Positions 16,253-24,765 of a stretch of DNA of 64,000 nucleotides are shown here, piece after piece. The notes under the pieces were generated by a model. The model was not told the origin of the DNA and ran no database searches. It saw only the letters and a list, made by a program, of their open reading frames with translations. Numbering within the stretch: the first letter of the stretch is position 1; each line of letters opens with the position of its first letter. A program made the translations under genes and the position numbers. Location of the stretch: contig CP090852.1 in NCBI GenBank assembly GCA_041879415.1, positions 1,550,001-1,614,000 of the forward strand, read 5' to 3'. Source of the stretch: Vibrio chagasii (lineage in GTDB: Bacteria > Pseudomonadota > Gammaproteobacteria > Enterobacterales > Vibrionaceae).

Positions 16253-16747
16253 TTAGTTACACTCAATCTTCCATTTTGTTTCTACTTCATAGTCATCATT
16301 TGCATCGAGGTTACTTTCATCAACCGCAACTCGCGCGTATAGATTCAAATTGTTGTCTTCTCGAATTTGATCACGAGTGATGTCGACACCAGATTCCCAC
16401 CCGATAGCTGATTGATCGAGCTCTGTGGTACCCGTTGATTGAAAGAAGACATCACTCTTTTGAATTTGTCCGTCAAAAGACTCTATTTTTACTTCTTCTG
16501 CTCGAACTTTAACTCCGTCCTTGTTGCTTACCAGTTTCACGGTTGCATGAGAGTCATTGTAATTTTCTCCAAACGCTAGGTTCGCTTTATCTTCGGTAGC
16601 TTCGATACCGCATTGAGACTCTACCGATGCAGAGAAAATGACATCTCCGGTTTGGTCATCTTCATGACCAGGAGTCTGAGCAAATGCCGATCCAGTGGTA
16701 AAAATAGATATGGCTGCTAAGCCAAGTAATGGTTTTTTATTAAGCAT
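16253..16747 (-). CDS. Unrecognised secreted protein, possible major subunit
   Basis: A 164-residue protein with a clean signal peptide (about 1-23, ending GSAFA), then an acidic mature domain rich in beta-type sequence. CGIEATEDK and the terminal KIEC give one Cys near each end. It is paralogous to the product of 15317-15784. The hairpin after this gene suggests it is made in larger amounts than the genes downstream, as for a structural subunit (inference). It follows the 16751-17236 gene by three bases. Confidence 0.7.
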   Translation of the reverse strand: MLNKKPLLGLAAISIFTTGSAFAQTPGHEDDQTGDVIFSASVESQCGIEATEDKANLAFGENYNDSHATVKLVSNKDGVKVRAEEVKIESFDGQIQKSDVFFQSTGTTELDQSAIGWESGVDITRDQIREDNNLNLYARVAVDESNLDANDDYEVETKWKIECN

Positions 16748-16750
16748 TTT

Positions 16751-17236
16751 TTACTCCGAAAAAGTGGTATTGCTTTGTTTCATCTTCAGCAGACGATATT
16801 TCTCTGCTTCGATTTGTAATAGCTTGAGCTCATGTTCCGCTTGAGCCAGCTCTTCTAAACGTTCTCGCTCACGCAGCTCGAACTCGTACAGTCGACGACA
16901 GTCAACTCGTTCCTCACCACCAAACTGAAATGTGACAGCGGCGTATACACCAGCCTCATCCTGATTTTGGTAGTAATAATTGTTGTAATAGCTATCGCTA
17001 TCTTCATTACCTGTTGAGCCATAGGTTCCGAACTGAACGGTTTTGCCCGTAGAAATCGCTTGTTCGCAAGAAGCCCCCTCAGATGTACGAACTCGGTCGG
17101 TTCCTGAAGGGTTAGATACACTCGGTATCGGGTTCGCATAAACGGGTAGCGTTAGAGCAATGCTGCTCAATGAAGCGATAGCCAGTGCTACGACAGTCAA
17201 TAAAGCTCTGCGCAGCGTTGTAGTGATGTTGTTCAT
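16751..17236 (-). CDS. Unrecognised secreted protein with C-terminal coiled coil
   Basis: A 161-residue protein. An N-terminal hydrophobic signal runs to about residue 35 (ending PVYANP). A Ser/Asn/Tyr-rich low-complexity stretch follows (NEDSDSYYNNYYYQNQ), then a short amphipathic beta pair (AGVYAAVTFQFGG), then a charged helix of about 50 residues (RRLYEFELRERERLEELA onwards) likely to be a coiled coil. Two Cys are present (GASCEQ, RVDCRR). The start at 17236 is used rather than the ATG at 17242 because of spacing from a weak GACGG ribosome site. The family is not recognised. Confidence 0.65.
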   Translation of the reverse strand: MNNITTTLRRALLTVVALAIASLSSIALTLPVYANPIPSVSNPSGTDRVRTSEGASCEQAISTGKTVQFGTYGSTGNEDSDSYYNNYYYQNQDEAGVYAAVTFQFGGEERVDCRRLYEFELRERERLEELAQAEHELKLLQIEAEKYRLLKMKQSNTTFSE

Positions 17237-17258
17237 TATCATTACCGTCTGAATTGGA

Positions 17259-17606
17259 TTAATAGCGCTTGAATTTAAGGTTGGTGCACACTTCGTAGCT
17301 GTTCGGAGAGTCCGTCACCATGCGGGTACAAATCTTTTTCTTGGTCGTTTGCCCAGCAGGTGTCTTTACATTGATATCTAGCTCAATCTCTTGATTGGCA
17401 GCCAACTGAATTTTGTTCGGAAACTCTTTGTCATCAATTCTCAGGTAGTAGTCGGCGTTTTTCGTATAACGGTTCACCAATAGAAATCTGACTTGTGTTT
17501 TGTCCGAGTAGGTTTGAAATTCAGTGTTTTTCCATTTGTGCACGTTTGCGTTTGCCAAAGTACTGCTCAGCAATAGCCCGGCAGCAATGATGTACATAGC
17601 CTTCAT
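17259..17606 (-). CDS. Unrecognised small secreted protein, Ig-like; possible chaperone or assembly factor
   Basis: A 115-residue exported protein with signal peptide 1-20 (ending ANA) and a mature domain of alternating strands (TQVRFLLVNRY, IQLAANQEIELDINVKT) and two Cys (KICTRM, YEVCTN). Size, beta content and the disulfide loosely recall CsgC/CsgH-type periplasmic proteins, but I cannot show homology. It is first in the five-gene minus-strand unit; GAGGTTCTC before the ATG supports the start. The 246 bases upstream separate it from a divergent secreted-protein gene. Confidence 0.65.
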   Translation of the reverse strand: MKAMYIIAAGLLLSSTLANANVHKWKNTEFQTYSDKTQVRFLLVNRYTKNADYYLRIDDKEFPNKIQLAANQEIELDINVKTPAGQTTKKKICTRMVTDSPNSYEVCTNLKFKRY

Positions 17607-17852
17607 GAGAACCTCAAAATGATGATCGAGGTCTCATTTTAGTTTTGTTCGAATGCGGGTCTTACCATTTTGCGCCACTGACATAAGGCTGACAGTACGG
17701 TAAAAGAGGAGGGAACTTGGAGAGCTTAAAAACGATTAGTTTATGAATTCGTCACTCAATATCACAATTACAAATAAGGGCTGCGGTAGTTTATTGAGGT
17801 ATCTGTTAGTACGGGATACCATAACATCTTCGTTAAATTTGGATTCGTTACC

Positions 17853-18437
17853 ATGAAAATGCCTGTTAAATTGGCTGCTGTTGCAGCTTCACTTTCTTTC
17901 GCTTTTAATGCTTTTGCTGCGCCTGTTGAGTTTCAGAAAATTCCAGAGATCATGCAGCAATTTGAAACTGCAGAGCTGTACGTCAAAAAGTCAGTGACTC
18001 TAGGGCGTTTGCCTGCTGAATCTGAAATAGGCACGGATTTCCCTACCTACGTTTCTGACGGAAAGGGTGGTTACAGCTTAGAAACTAACAACGTGATGAC
18101 GGATGATGTAGTTATTGCAAGCATGCCTAAGGCGATTGTTGATGATGTTTTCAACCAATGGTTGGTACCAAAAGAGACGTGGATCAGTAGCTATGGTTCA
18201 CTGCCAACGTCGACCTCTGAGTTCAAACCGTTTAAGCGAATTAAAACCATCAAAGCCATTAAGATTGACGCTGAAATGCTTGAGCTAATGGGCAGCGAAG
18301 ATGGCAAAACAGCTGTGATTAAAGTGAGCTGGGATGAAAAAGGGATGAAGGTTTATAAGGACGGTTACTTAGCGGATTATGAGTACGGTATTGCCCCTCA
18401 TGAGATGCAAGAGAACTACGAGCTAGCACCTAAGTAG
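17853..18437 (+). CDS. Unrecognised secreted protein
   Basis: A 194-residue protein with signal peptide 1-22 (MKMPVKLAAVAASLSFAFNAFA) and a soluble mature domain without Cys. It contains a Lys-rich middle segment (FKPFKRIKTIKAIKI) and a Tyr-rich end (YKDGYLADYEYG). It has no membrane anchor and no known motif that I can see. It is divergent from the five-gene secreted operon and ends in a good terminator, so it is monocistronic. A functional link with the divergent operon is possible only from position. Confidence 0.7.
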   Translation: MKMPVKLAAVAASLSFAFNAFAAPVEFQKIPEIMQQFETAELYVKKSVTLGRLPAESEIGTDFPTYVSDGKGGYSLETNNVMTDDVVIASMPKAIVDDVFNQWLVPKETWISSYGSLPTSTSEFKPFKRIKTIKAIKIDAEMLELMGSEDGKTAVIKVSWDEKGMKVYKDGYLADYEYGIAPHEMQENYELAPK

Positions 18438-18453
18438 TTTTATTCCATTTCCG

Positions 18454-18483
18454 AAAAGCGCTCTGGTTTGCAGGGCGCTTTTT
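18454..18483 (+). terminator. Rho-independent terminator
   Basis: A 12-base stem with one G-T pair (AAAAGCGCTCTG at 18454-18465, CAGGGCGCTTTT at 18471-18482) and a T-run. Confidence 0.8.
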
Positions 18484-18845
18484 ATATCCCCACCAAAATA
18501 TGACCTAACTCACACTTTTCTGACATTTTACCGCTCGTTATGCTAGTATGCGCCGCTTGTCTTTGTAATTGATAAAAAACGCATTACCCAAACAGAGTTT
18601 TCTGTTTATCTGCTTGTAATGACCTCATTCAGTTTGGCCTAACTTGGCTGAACATCTGCATTTTGCTCGGACGCAAAGAGAGTAGTTCTCACTACTTCAC
18701 TATGTACATTTGAGAGCACCATCTATCAAAGGCCTTTTAGAAACAGCCTAGTTAGCGCGAACTACGTTCTGCGTGAAGGGTTTCGTTTTTCCAAAAATCC
18801 CCTGGCGCCAAGTATTGCTTGGTTGCTGACAAGTAAGGAGTCTAT
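18484..18845 (+). promoter_or_regulatory. Long leader/promoter region of the YfcC transporter gene
   Basis: 362 bases without a gene. A plausible promoter (CTGACA near 18520, TATGCT near 18539) would give an untranslated leader of about 290 bases. Small hairpins are visible near 18811-18825 (CCAAG...CTTGG). The leader is unusually long for a transporter, and a regulatory RNA element or a leader peptide is possible. I recognise no known riboswitch class. The TAAGGAG ribosome site at the 3' end is strong. Confidence 0.45.
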
Positions 18846-20276
18846 ATGACGTCTACGGTATCTACATCCGTACCTACATCTCCAGCTGGTAATACAGCTT
18901 CGACAGAGAAAGAAGTAAACCATCCATTTCTTTCTTTGGTCATCATGGTAATCGTTGCAGCAATCGCAACCTACTTTATCCCTGCAGGCGAGTTTGAACG
19001 AGTGGTTATGAATGGCCGCACGGTGATCGACCCAGACAGCTATACACTGTTAGCAAGCAACCCAACAACATTAGCCTCTTTTTTCGAATCATTTTTTAAA
19101 GGCTTTAAATCCGCTTCAGGCGTGATGGGTGTTGTGGTGTTTGTTGGTGGTGCTTTCGGTATCATCAAACACATGGGGCTGTTAGACGCTTCGGTCGTCG
19201 CGCTTACCACTAAGCTTAAAAAACAAGGCTTGTATGTGATTGCGCCAGTGATCATGACGGCGATCTTCTTCAATGTGACCTTCACTGGTATGCGTGAATT
19301 GGATGTTATTTTCATCTCGTTGATGATCCCGATCTGTATCAAGCTTGGGTACGATGCGATTACAGCGTTAGGCGTTGTTCTACTGGCAAGTTGTGCTGGT
19401 TTTGCTGCTGCGTTGGCGAACCCATTCTTCACGGGTATTGCACATACTATCGCTGAACTGCCTTTGTACTCAGGCATGTGGTATCGCTTTATTGTCGGTA
19501 TGTTTATGCTGTTGACTGGCGCTTGGTATGTGTTGAATTACGCAAGAAAAGTAAAACAAGATCCAACCAAAGGTTTGTTGCATGGCACAGGCTACCATTA
19601 CGAATCGAATGTTGAAGCGAAGACTCTAACTCTGCGTGAGAAGCTAGCGGGTATCGCGTTCTTGGGCGTATTCGCGTATATGATCTTCGGTACCCTGACT
19701 ATGGGCTTTGGCTTTACTGAGATCGCAGGTGCGTTTGTGGCAATGGCGATCATTCCGGGCTTAGTGGCGGGACTGTCTCCAAACAAGATTTGTGAATATT
19801 GGACCAAAGGTGTCAGCGATGTATTGGTCGCTGTATTGATCATCTTCTTTGCGCGTTCGGTGTTGACCATTATGGAAGACGCGAAGATTGTCGACTCGAT
19901 CATCTACTATCTTGCGCAGATCATTTCAGGCAGCTCTAAGCTTGTTGCGGCGGCAGGTATCTACTTCTCACAAGCGGCGATTAATCTGTTTATCCCGTCG
20001 GGTAGTGGTCAAGCGGTGATCACCATGCCAATTATCATTCCATTGGCAGACATTGGCGAAGTGACTCGTCAAGTTGCGGCGTTGGCATCTCAATTGGGTG
20101 ACGGTATCTCGAATTACATTTATCCAACCAACGGTGGTTTGCTGGCGGTACTAGCGATTGCCAAAGTACCTTATGGCAAGTGGGTAGGTTTCTTCTTACC
20201 ACTATTCTTGTTCTGGTCGGTAGGCGCTCTGATTTCAGTCGTGATTGCTCAAATGATTGAGTTAGGTCCATTCTAA
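18846..20276 (+). CDS. YfcC-family carboxylate/basic-peptide-type permease
   Basis: A 476-residue inner-membrane transporter with an N-terminal Thr/Ser-rich tail of about 25 residues and around 12 hydrophobic segments. Motifs such as FIPAGEFER, NVTFTGMRELDVIF, and the late NLFIPSGSGQAV stretch identify the YfcC family (DcuC/AbgT-like superfamily). Substrates proposed for the family include C4-dicarboxylates, arginine/ornithine and peptides; none can be assigned here. TAAGGAG lies seven bases before the ATG. It is a single gene with its own long leader and terminator. Confidence 0.85.
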   Translation: MTSTVSTSVPTSPAGNTASTEKEVNHPFLSLVIMVIVAAIATYFIPAGEFERVVMNGRTVIDPDSYTLLASNPTTLASFFESFFKGFKSASGVMGVVVFVGGAFGIIKHMGLLDASVVALTTKLKKQGLYVIAPVIMTAIFFNVTFTGMRELDVIFISLMIPICIKLGYDAITALGVVLLASCAGFAAALANPFFTGIAHTIAELPLYSGMWYRFIVGMFMLLTGAWYVLNYARKVKQDPTKGLLHGTGYHYESNVEAKTLTLREKLAGIAFLGVFAYMIFGTLTMGFGFTEIAGAFVAMAIIPGLVAGLSPNKICEYWTKGVSDVLVAVLIIFFARSVLTIMEDAKIVDSIIYYLAQIISGSSKLVAAAGIYFSQAAINLFIPSGSGQAVITMPIIIPLADIGEVTRQVAALASQLGDGISNYIYPTNGGLLAVLAIAKVPYGKWVGFFLPLFLFWSVGALISVVIAQMIELGPF

Positions 20277-20325
20277 GGCTCGTGCTTTAGTCGGATAGCT
20301 TTGCTTGAAACAATCCAATAACTAT

Positions 20326-20351
20326 AAAGGCAGCGAATTCGCTGCCTTTTT
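20326..20351. terminator. Bidirectional terminator between the yfcC-like gene and glgC
   Basis: The perfect palindrome AAAGGCAGCGAATTCGCTGCCTTT spans 20326-20349 with a T-run after it on the plus strand. It separates converging genes. Confidence 0.8.
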
Positions 20352-20382
20352 CGTTCGAGTTGAAGTTACCCGAGATAGAGCA

Positions 20383-21603
20383 TTACTCTTCAAACTGATA
20401 AGAGGAGGGTACGACGATGACACCTTGTTTCGAAATGTGGAAACGCTTGGCGTCTGCAAGGCTATCAAGACCAATTTGGGTTCCATCTGGTACTTTCACG
20501 TTCTTATCTATGATGCAGTTTTGAATGTGGCAGTTTCGTCCAATCTCAACATCTTCAAACAAGATACTATCAATCACGATTGCCGCGTTGCTCACTTTTA
20601 CCTTCGGGAAGAAGATAGAGTTTTGCGCGGAGCCTCCCTCTATCACTACACCATTAGCAATCATCGAGTTGATGAATATCCCTTGATTTCCCTCTACCGA
20701 AGCAATGGTGCGTGCTGGTGGTAGTTGCGGTTCATAGGTACGAATTGCCCAATCCGGCTGATACAAATCGATTGGCGAAGTGGGCTTTAGCAAATCCATG
20801 TTCGATTGGTAATAAGAGTCGATGGTACCCACGTCTCTCCAATAGGCATCCTGGGTTACGCGCCCCTCTTCGTCGCCAAATTTATAGGCGTAAACACTGT
20901 TATTCTCGACTAGCTTAGGAATGATGTCTTTACCAAAATCATGGCTTGAATCTGGGTCTTCAGCGTCTGCTAATAATGTTTGTGTCAGTACTTCTTTGTC
21001 GAAGATGTAAATCCCCATAGAAGCCATACTTCGCGTTGGTCTACCGGGTACGCTCGCGGGGTAACGCGGTTTTTCGGTAAAGTTATTAATCTGATGAGAC
21101 TCGTCGATCTCCATCACACCAAACTCTTTGGCTTCATCTATCGACACCTCCATGCAGGCTACCGTTAAGTCAGCTTCATTCTGCTTATGTTGCTTGAGCA
21201 TTGGAGCGTAATCCATCCGGTAGATATGATCGCCGGATAACACCACCACATGCTTGGCTTCACTGCGCGACAGCAAATATAAGTTTTGATAAATCGCGTC
21301 AGCAGTGCCGCTATACCAACTATCTCCCGTGCGCATTTGTGGTGGCACATTAGTGATGTATTCGCCGAGCTCGGGGTTAAGCACCGACCAACCATCACGT
21401 AAGTGTTTCTGCAAAGAGTGAGACTTGTACTGAGTTAGCACAAGGATTTGGCGAAGCCCAGAGTGCAGGCAGTTCGCGAGCGTGAAATCGATGATTCGAT
21501 ATTTGCCACCAAAAGGCACCGCAGGTTTTGCGCGGTTATCAGTGAGAGGAGAAAGCCGAGAGCCAACACCGCCGGCCAGAACGATTGTTAGAGTGTCTTG
21601 CAT
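20383..21603 (-). CDS. glgC: Glucose-1-phosphate adenylyltransferase
   Basis: A 406-residue ADP-glucose pyrophosphorylase making ADP-glucose from glucose-1-phosphate and ATP, the committed step of glycogen synthesis. The nucleotide-binding loop GGVGSRLSPLTDNRAKP is at 11-27, YSGTADAIYQN near 95, SGDHIYRMD near 128, FTEKP near 180, and a left-handed beta-helix C-terminal domain from about 285. The start at 21603 has GAGG eight bases upstream; an earlier in-frame start at 21648 lacks this. No other glg gene is adjacent. Vibrios often carry two glgC copies; which one this is cannot be told. Confidence 0.93.
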   Translation of the reverse strand: MQDTLTIVLAGGVGSRLSPLTDNRAKPAVPFGGKYRIIDFTLANCLHSGLRQILVLTQYKSHSLQKHLRDGWSVLNPELGEYITNVPPQMRTGDSWYSGTADAIYQNLYLLSRSEAKHVVVLSGDHIYRMDYAPMLKQHKQNEADLTVACMEVSIDEAKEFGVMEIDESHQINNFTEKPRYPASVPGRPTRSMASMGIYIFDKEVLTQTLLADAEDPDSSHDFGKDIIPKLVENNSVYAYKFGDEEGRVTQDAYWRDVGTIDSYYQSNMDLLKPTSPIDLYQPDWAIRTYEPQLPPARTIASVEGNQGIFINSMIANGVVIEGGSAQNSIFFPKVKVSNAAIVIDSILFEDVEIGRNCHIQNCIIDKNVKVPDGTQIGLDSLADAKRFHISKQGVIVVPSSYQFEE

Positions 21604-22002
21604 AGTCAGAACCTCAATGTATTTATGATTATGTTTAAGGTCCTGCAAGCACTAAGCCAAATGTAACCCATTGAATATTAAAAGAGGGGATAAAGATTTC
21701 CATCCTGTTGCACCACATTGATGCATTTAGAATCTTAGCTTGCTCTATTTTGATTCAGACTCATTAGAACAAGTCGACGGGGTTGGATTAAACAAAATGA
21801 CGCACGGGAAAGTTGCATTACAAAACTGTCAATAAAATGAAGGAATAAAGTGATCGGGTCGATATAAATTTACATAAATAGTTGCAACTTTTCACAAATT
21901 GATTTCCATCAATAAAGTAGGGTTATTCTGTGATATTTTGCACGCAAAATAAGAAATGATTACTCATTCACCAATAAAATGAAGCCCTCAAAGGAAATAA
22001 TA
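21604..22002. promoter_or_regulatory. Divergent promoter region of glgC and ompW
   Basis: 399 bases, AT-rich, between divergent genes. The only clear control element is the FNR box at 21899, listed separately. No terminator or small gene is seen. Confidence 0.6.
21899..21912 (+). promoter_or_regulatory. FNR box of the ompW promoter
   Basis: TTGATTTCCATCAA is a perfect match to the FNR consensus TTGAT-N4-ATCAA. A -10-like GATATT at 21932-21937 puts the box centre about 41 bases before the expected start of transcription, the class II activation position. OmpW is known to be oxygen/FNR-regulated in enterobacteria. Confidence 0.8.
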
Positions 22003-22644
22003 ATGAAAAAAACAGTATGTGGTATTGCGGTTATTGCGGCTCTTATGTCAACGAATGTTCTTGCTCATAAAGAAGGTGATTTCATCATCCGTGCAGGTGC
22101 AGCAACAGTATCTCCAAACGACAGCAGCGACGCTGTACTTAATAACCCTGACCTAGAATTCTCAGTTGATTCTGATACTCAGCTTGGTCTGACTTTCGGT
22201 TATATGTTCACTGACAACATCAGCTTTGAAGTGTTAGCAGCAAGCCCATTTTCTCACAGCATTTCTGTTAACGGTTTAGGGAAAATTGCTGATACTAAAC
22301 ACCTTCCACCAACGTTCATGGTTCAATACTACTTCGGTGAAGCGAACAGTGACTTCCGCCCATATGTAGGTGCTGGCCTTAACTACACCGTATTCTTTGA
22401 TGAAGGTTTGAATGCTAACGGCAAAAACGCTGGTCTAACAGATGTGTCTTTAGATGACTCTTGGGGTTTGGCTGCAAACATTGGTATGGACTACATGATC
22501 AATGAGGACTGGTTCCTAAATGCATCGGTTTGGTACGCAGATATTGGAACAACGGCAACATACAAGACTGCGACAGATACATTTAAAACTGACGTTGATA
22601 TCGACCCATGGGTATTCATGATCGGTGGTGGTTACAACTTCTAA
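22003..22644 (+). CDS. ompW: Outer-membrane protein OmpW
   Basis: A 213-residue eight-stranded outer-membrane barrel of the OmpW family: signal peptide 1-21 (ending NVLA), the conserved EGDFIIRAGAATVSPND start, LGLTFGYMFTDNISFEVLAA, and the RPYVGAGLNYT strand, ending in aromatic Phe as barrels do. OmpW forms a narrow hydrophobic channel; in vibrios it responds to salinity and oxygen. The start at 22003 has AAGGA nine bases upstream; the earlier in-frame ATG at 21979 would spoil the signal peptide. Regulation by FNR is suggested by the upstream site. Confidence 0.93.
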   Translation: MKKTVCGIAVIAALMSTNVLAHKEGDFIIRAGAATVSPNDSSDAVLNNPDLEFSVDSDTQLGLTFGYMFTDNISFEVLAASPFSHSISVNGLGKIADTKHLPPTFMVQYYFGEANSDFRPYVGAGLNYTVFFDEGLNANGKNAGLTDVSLDDSWGLAANIGMDYMINEDWFLNASVWYADIGTTATYKTATDTFKTDVDIDPWVFMIGGGYNF

Positions 22645-22662
22645 TCTACGATTCAGTTTACG

Positions 22663-22701
22663 AAGGCGCTCAAGCACCAGCCAGCTTGTGCGCCTTTTTT
22701 T
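22663..22701 (+). terminator. Rho-independent terminator of ompW
   Basis: A 13-base stem with one mismatch (22663-22675 with 22684-22696) and a run of T to 22701. Confidence 0.85.
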
Positions 22702-22836
22702 GTTAATGAATTAGTCACTGTAACGCCTTGTTGTTATGGGTAAAGTAGACCTATTGTCGTCATCTATTATTAATAAAATAGAAAGATAGCTGTCATAACT
22801 ACCTCATAAAATCGCGATTCAAATTATGGAGGATAT

Positions 22837-24648
22837 ATGAATCGCAAAATCAATAAGCTGACTTTATTACTACCTATCGCAGTGAGTTCTGCTCTTGCTG
22901 GATGTTCTCAGTCAACATCATCTACGGCTAGTACACTCTCTCAAACCTCACTTGATGCTTTGAGCCTCCAATGCCAATCCAGCCAACAGCCAATTGCAAA
23001 CGATGCTGAGGTTACCGGACTTACTTTGGTTGGCAGTTCTATTGCCGACGCTCCTTTCGCAACTTCTGCAGCAGAAATTGTCAGTTACGATTCATGTACC
23101 GATAAATTGTATGTCGTAAATGCTCAAGCAAAGAAAGTCGATGTGCTATCGATGAATGCTGATAGCTCGCCAAACTCGGAAAGCTCTATTGATCTTCAAT
23201 CTGCCGCGTTAGCTTCTGGTATCAATATCGGTGCTGCAAATAGCGTCTCGACACATCAAGGATTAGTTGCTGTTGCGATCGAAAACGCCGACAAACAACA
23301 AAATGGCATTATTGCTTTGTATCGTTCAGATACTTTAGAGTTAATCACCACGTACACGACGGGCGCGCTGCCAGACATGGTGAGCTTTTCTAAAGATGGT
23401 CGTTACATTGCTTCAGCAAATGAAGGTGAGCCGAACTCGGATTACACCATTGACCCTGAAGGCTCGGTGACATTGGTGGATTTAGCGAATGGCCCGATGC
23501 AAGCGAAGGTCACTCAGATTGATTTCAAGGCATTTAATCAAGGTCAGTCTCGTCACAAAGAACTGACCGACAAGGTTCGAATTTCAGCACCGAATGCGAC
23601 CGTTGCTCAAGACTTAGAGCCTGAATATCTAACGTTTGCTGACAACGGCAAACTCTACGTTGCCCTCCAAGAGAACAACGCACTAGCAGCGATTGATGTC
23701 GCAACTGCAGAGGTGGATGCGATTCTTGGTTTAGGTGGTAAACCTTGGGATAGCGCGCAATTGGATGCGTCGAATAAAGACAAAAATATTGGCAACCTAC
23801 AAAGCTACGCGATGTTAGAAGGGCTTTACATGCCAGACAGCATCACTAGCTACAGTGTCGATGGCAATACCTACATCGTGACGGCGAACGAAGGTGACGG
23901 CCGCGAGTATGGCATCAAGACGACGCAAAAAGTATGTGATGATAAGGGTTTCGAGTGGGATGGTGATGATTATCAAGGCACCGAAAACTACACCACAGAG
24001 AAAGACTTTTGTATCGCTTATGTTGATGAAGTGCGTGGCAAAAAGTTAGATGTTGACGCTAACCACCCATTGGCAGGTGCATTAAAAGACAATAAGCAGC
24101 TTGCACGTCTTAAAGTGATCAAGCCACAAGGCACGCTTGCTGCTGACCAAAAGGTTCAAGCATTCGGTAGCCGCTCTTTCTCTATCTGGAATGACTCAGG
24201 CGAATTAGTGTTTGATAGTGGTGATGACTTTGCTCGAATCGTGCTTGAGCAAGATCCTGCAAACTTCAACAGCACCAATGATAACAATCAGAGTGGTGAT
24301 GATCGCAGCGATGATAAAGGGGTGGAGCCTGAAGCTATCGAAGTGGCTGAGATTAACGGTAAGCACTATGCCTTTATCGGCCTTGAACGCCAAGGTGGCA
24401 TCATGGTTTACGATGTAACGCAGCCTAAGAACGCAAGCTTCATCAGCTATCTCAATAATCGTGATTTTACTCAGCCAGTGTGCACTAAGATTGATGAAGA
24501 CGGCGATTGTGACAATGATACTTACAACTCGAAAGCCGGTGACTTAGGTCCAGAATCAATCAAGTATTTCACTCGTTCTGGTAACCACTTTATTGCGGTT
24601 GGCAATGAAGTAAGCGGCAGTACATCAGTTTATCGCGTTGAGTTCTAA
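22837..24648 (+). CDS. Choice-of-anchor I family lipoprotein (beta-propeller-like)
   Basis: A 603-residue lipoprotein: lipobox LAGC with Cys23, then a Ser/Thr-rich linker and propeller-type repeats. Family landmarks are SKDGRYIASANEGEPNSDY near 187-205, and YIVTANEGDGREYG near 347-360, matching the choice-of-anchor I domain, often annotated as alkaline-phosphatase-like. Asp-rich stretches such as DDNNQSGDDRSDDKG near 487-498 and DEDGDCDNDT near 550 may bind calcium. It probably faces the periplasm or cell surface. GGAGGATAT before the ATG supports the start. It is a single gene; the function of the family is not settled. Confidence 0.8.
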   Translation: MNRKINKLTLLLPIAVSSALAGCSQSTSSTASTLSQTSLDALSLQCQSSQQPIANDAEVTGLTLVGSSIADAPFATSAAEIVSYDSCTDKLYVVNAQAKKVDVLSMNADSSPNSESSIDLQSAALASGINIGAANSVSTHQGLVAVAIENADKQQNGIIALYRSDTLELITTYTTGALPDMVSFSKDGRYIASANEGEPNSDYTIDPEGSVTLVDLANGPMQAKVTQIDFKAFNQGQSRHKELTDKVRISAPNATVAQDLEPEYLTFADNGKLYVALQENNALAAIDVATAEVDAILGLGGKPWDSAQLDASNKDKNIGNLQSYAMLEGLYMPDSITSYSVDGNTYIVTANEGDGREYGIKTTQKVCDDKGFEWDGDDYQGTENYTTEKDFCIAYVDEVRGKKLDVDANHPLAGALKDNKQLARLKVIKPQGTLAADQKVQAFGSRSFSIWNDSGELVFDSGDDFARIVLEQDPANFNSTNDNNQSGDDRSDDKGVEPEAIEVAEINGKHYAFIGLERQGGIMVYDVTQPKNASFISYLNNRDFTQPVCTKIDEDGDCDNDTYNSKAGDLGPESIKYFTRSGNHFIAVGNEVSGSTSVYRVEF

Positions 24649-24684
24649 CCTCGCTTACTGCTAGCAATTAGATTGAATCAAAAC

Positions 24685-24726
24685 AAAATCGCCACTACTG
24701 GGTAAGTAGTGGCGATTTTAGTTTTT
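24685..24726. terminator. Bidirectional terminator
   Basis: A stem of about 15 bases (24685-24699 with 24705-24719; AAAATCGCCACTA core) with T-rich flank on plus and an A-rich flank on the other side, between converging genes. Confidence 0.8.
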
Positions 24727-24765
24727 GGCTTATTTTACCGCTGACTCATTAGCGATAGATAAGTC

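Noticed and set aside
17259..17606. Calling this protein a curli chaperone CsgC/CsgH
   Set aside because: Similarity is limited to size, beta content and a short ANQ phrase. No csgA, csgB, csgE, csgF or csgG is seen next to it.
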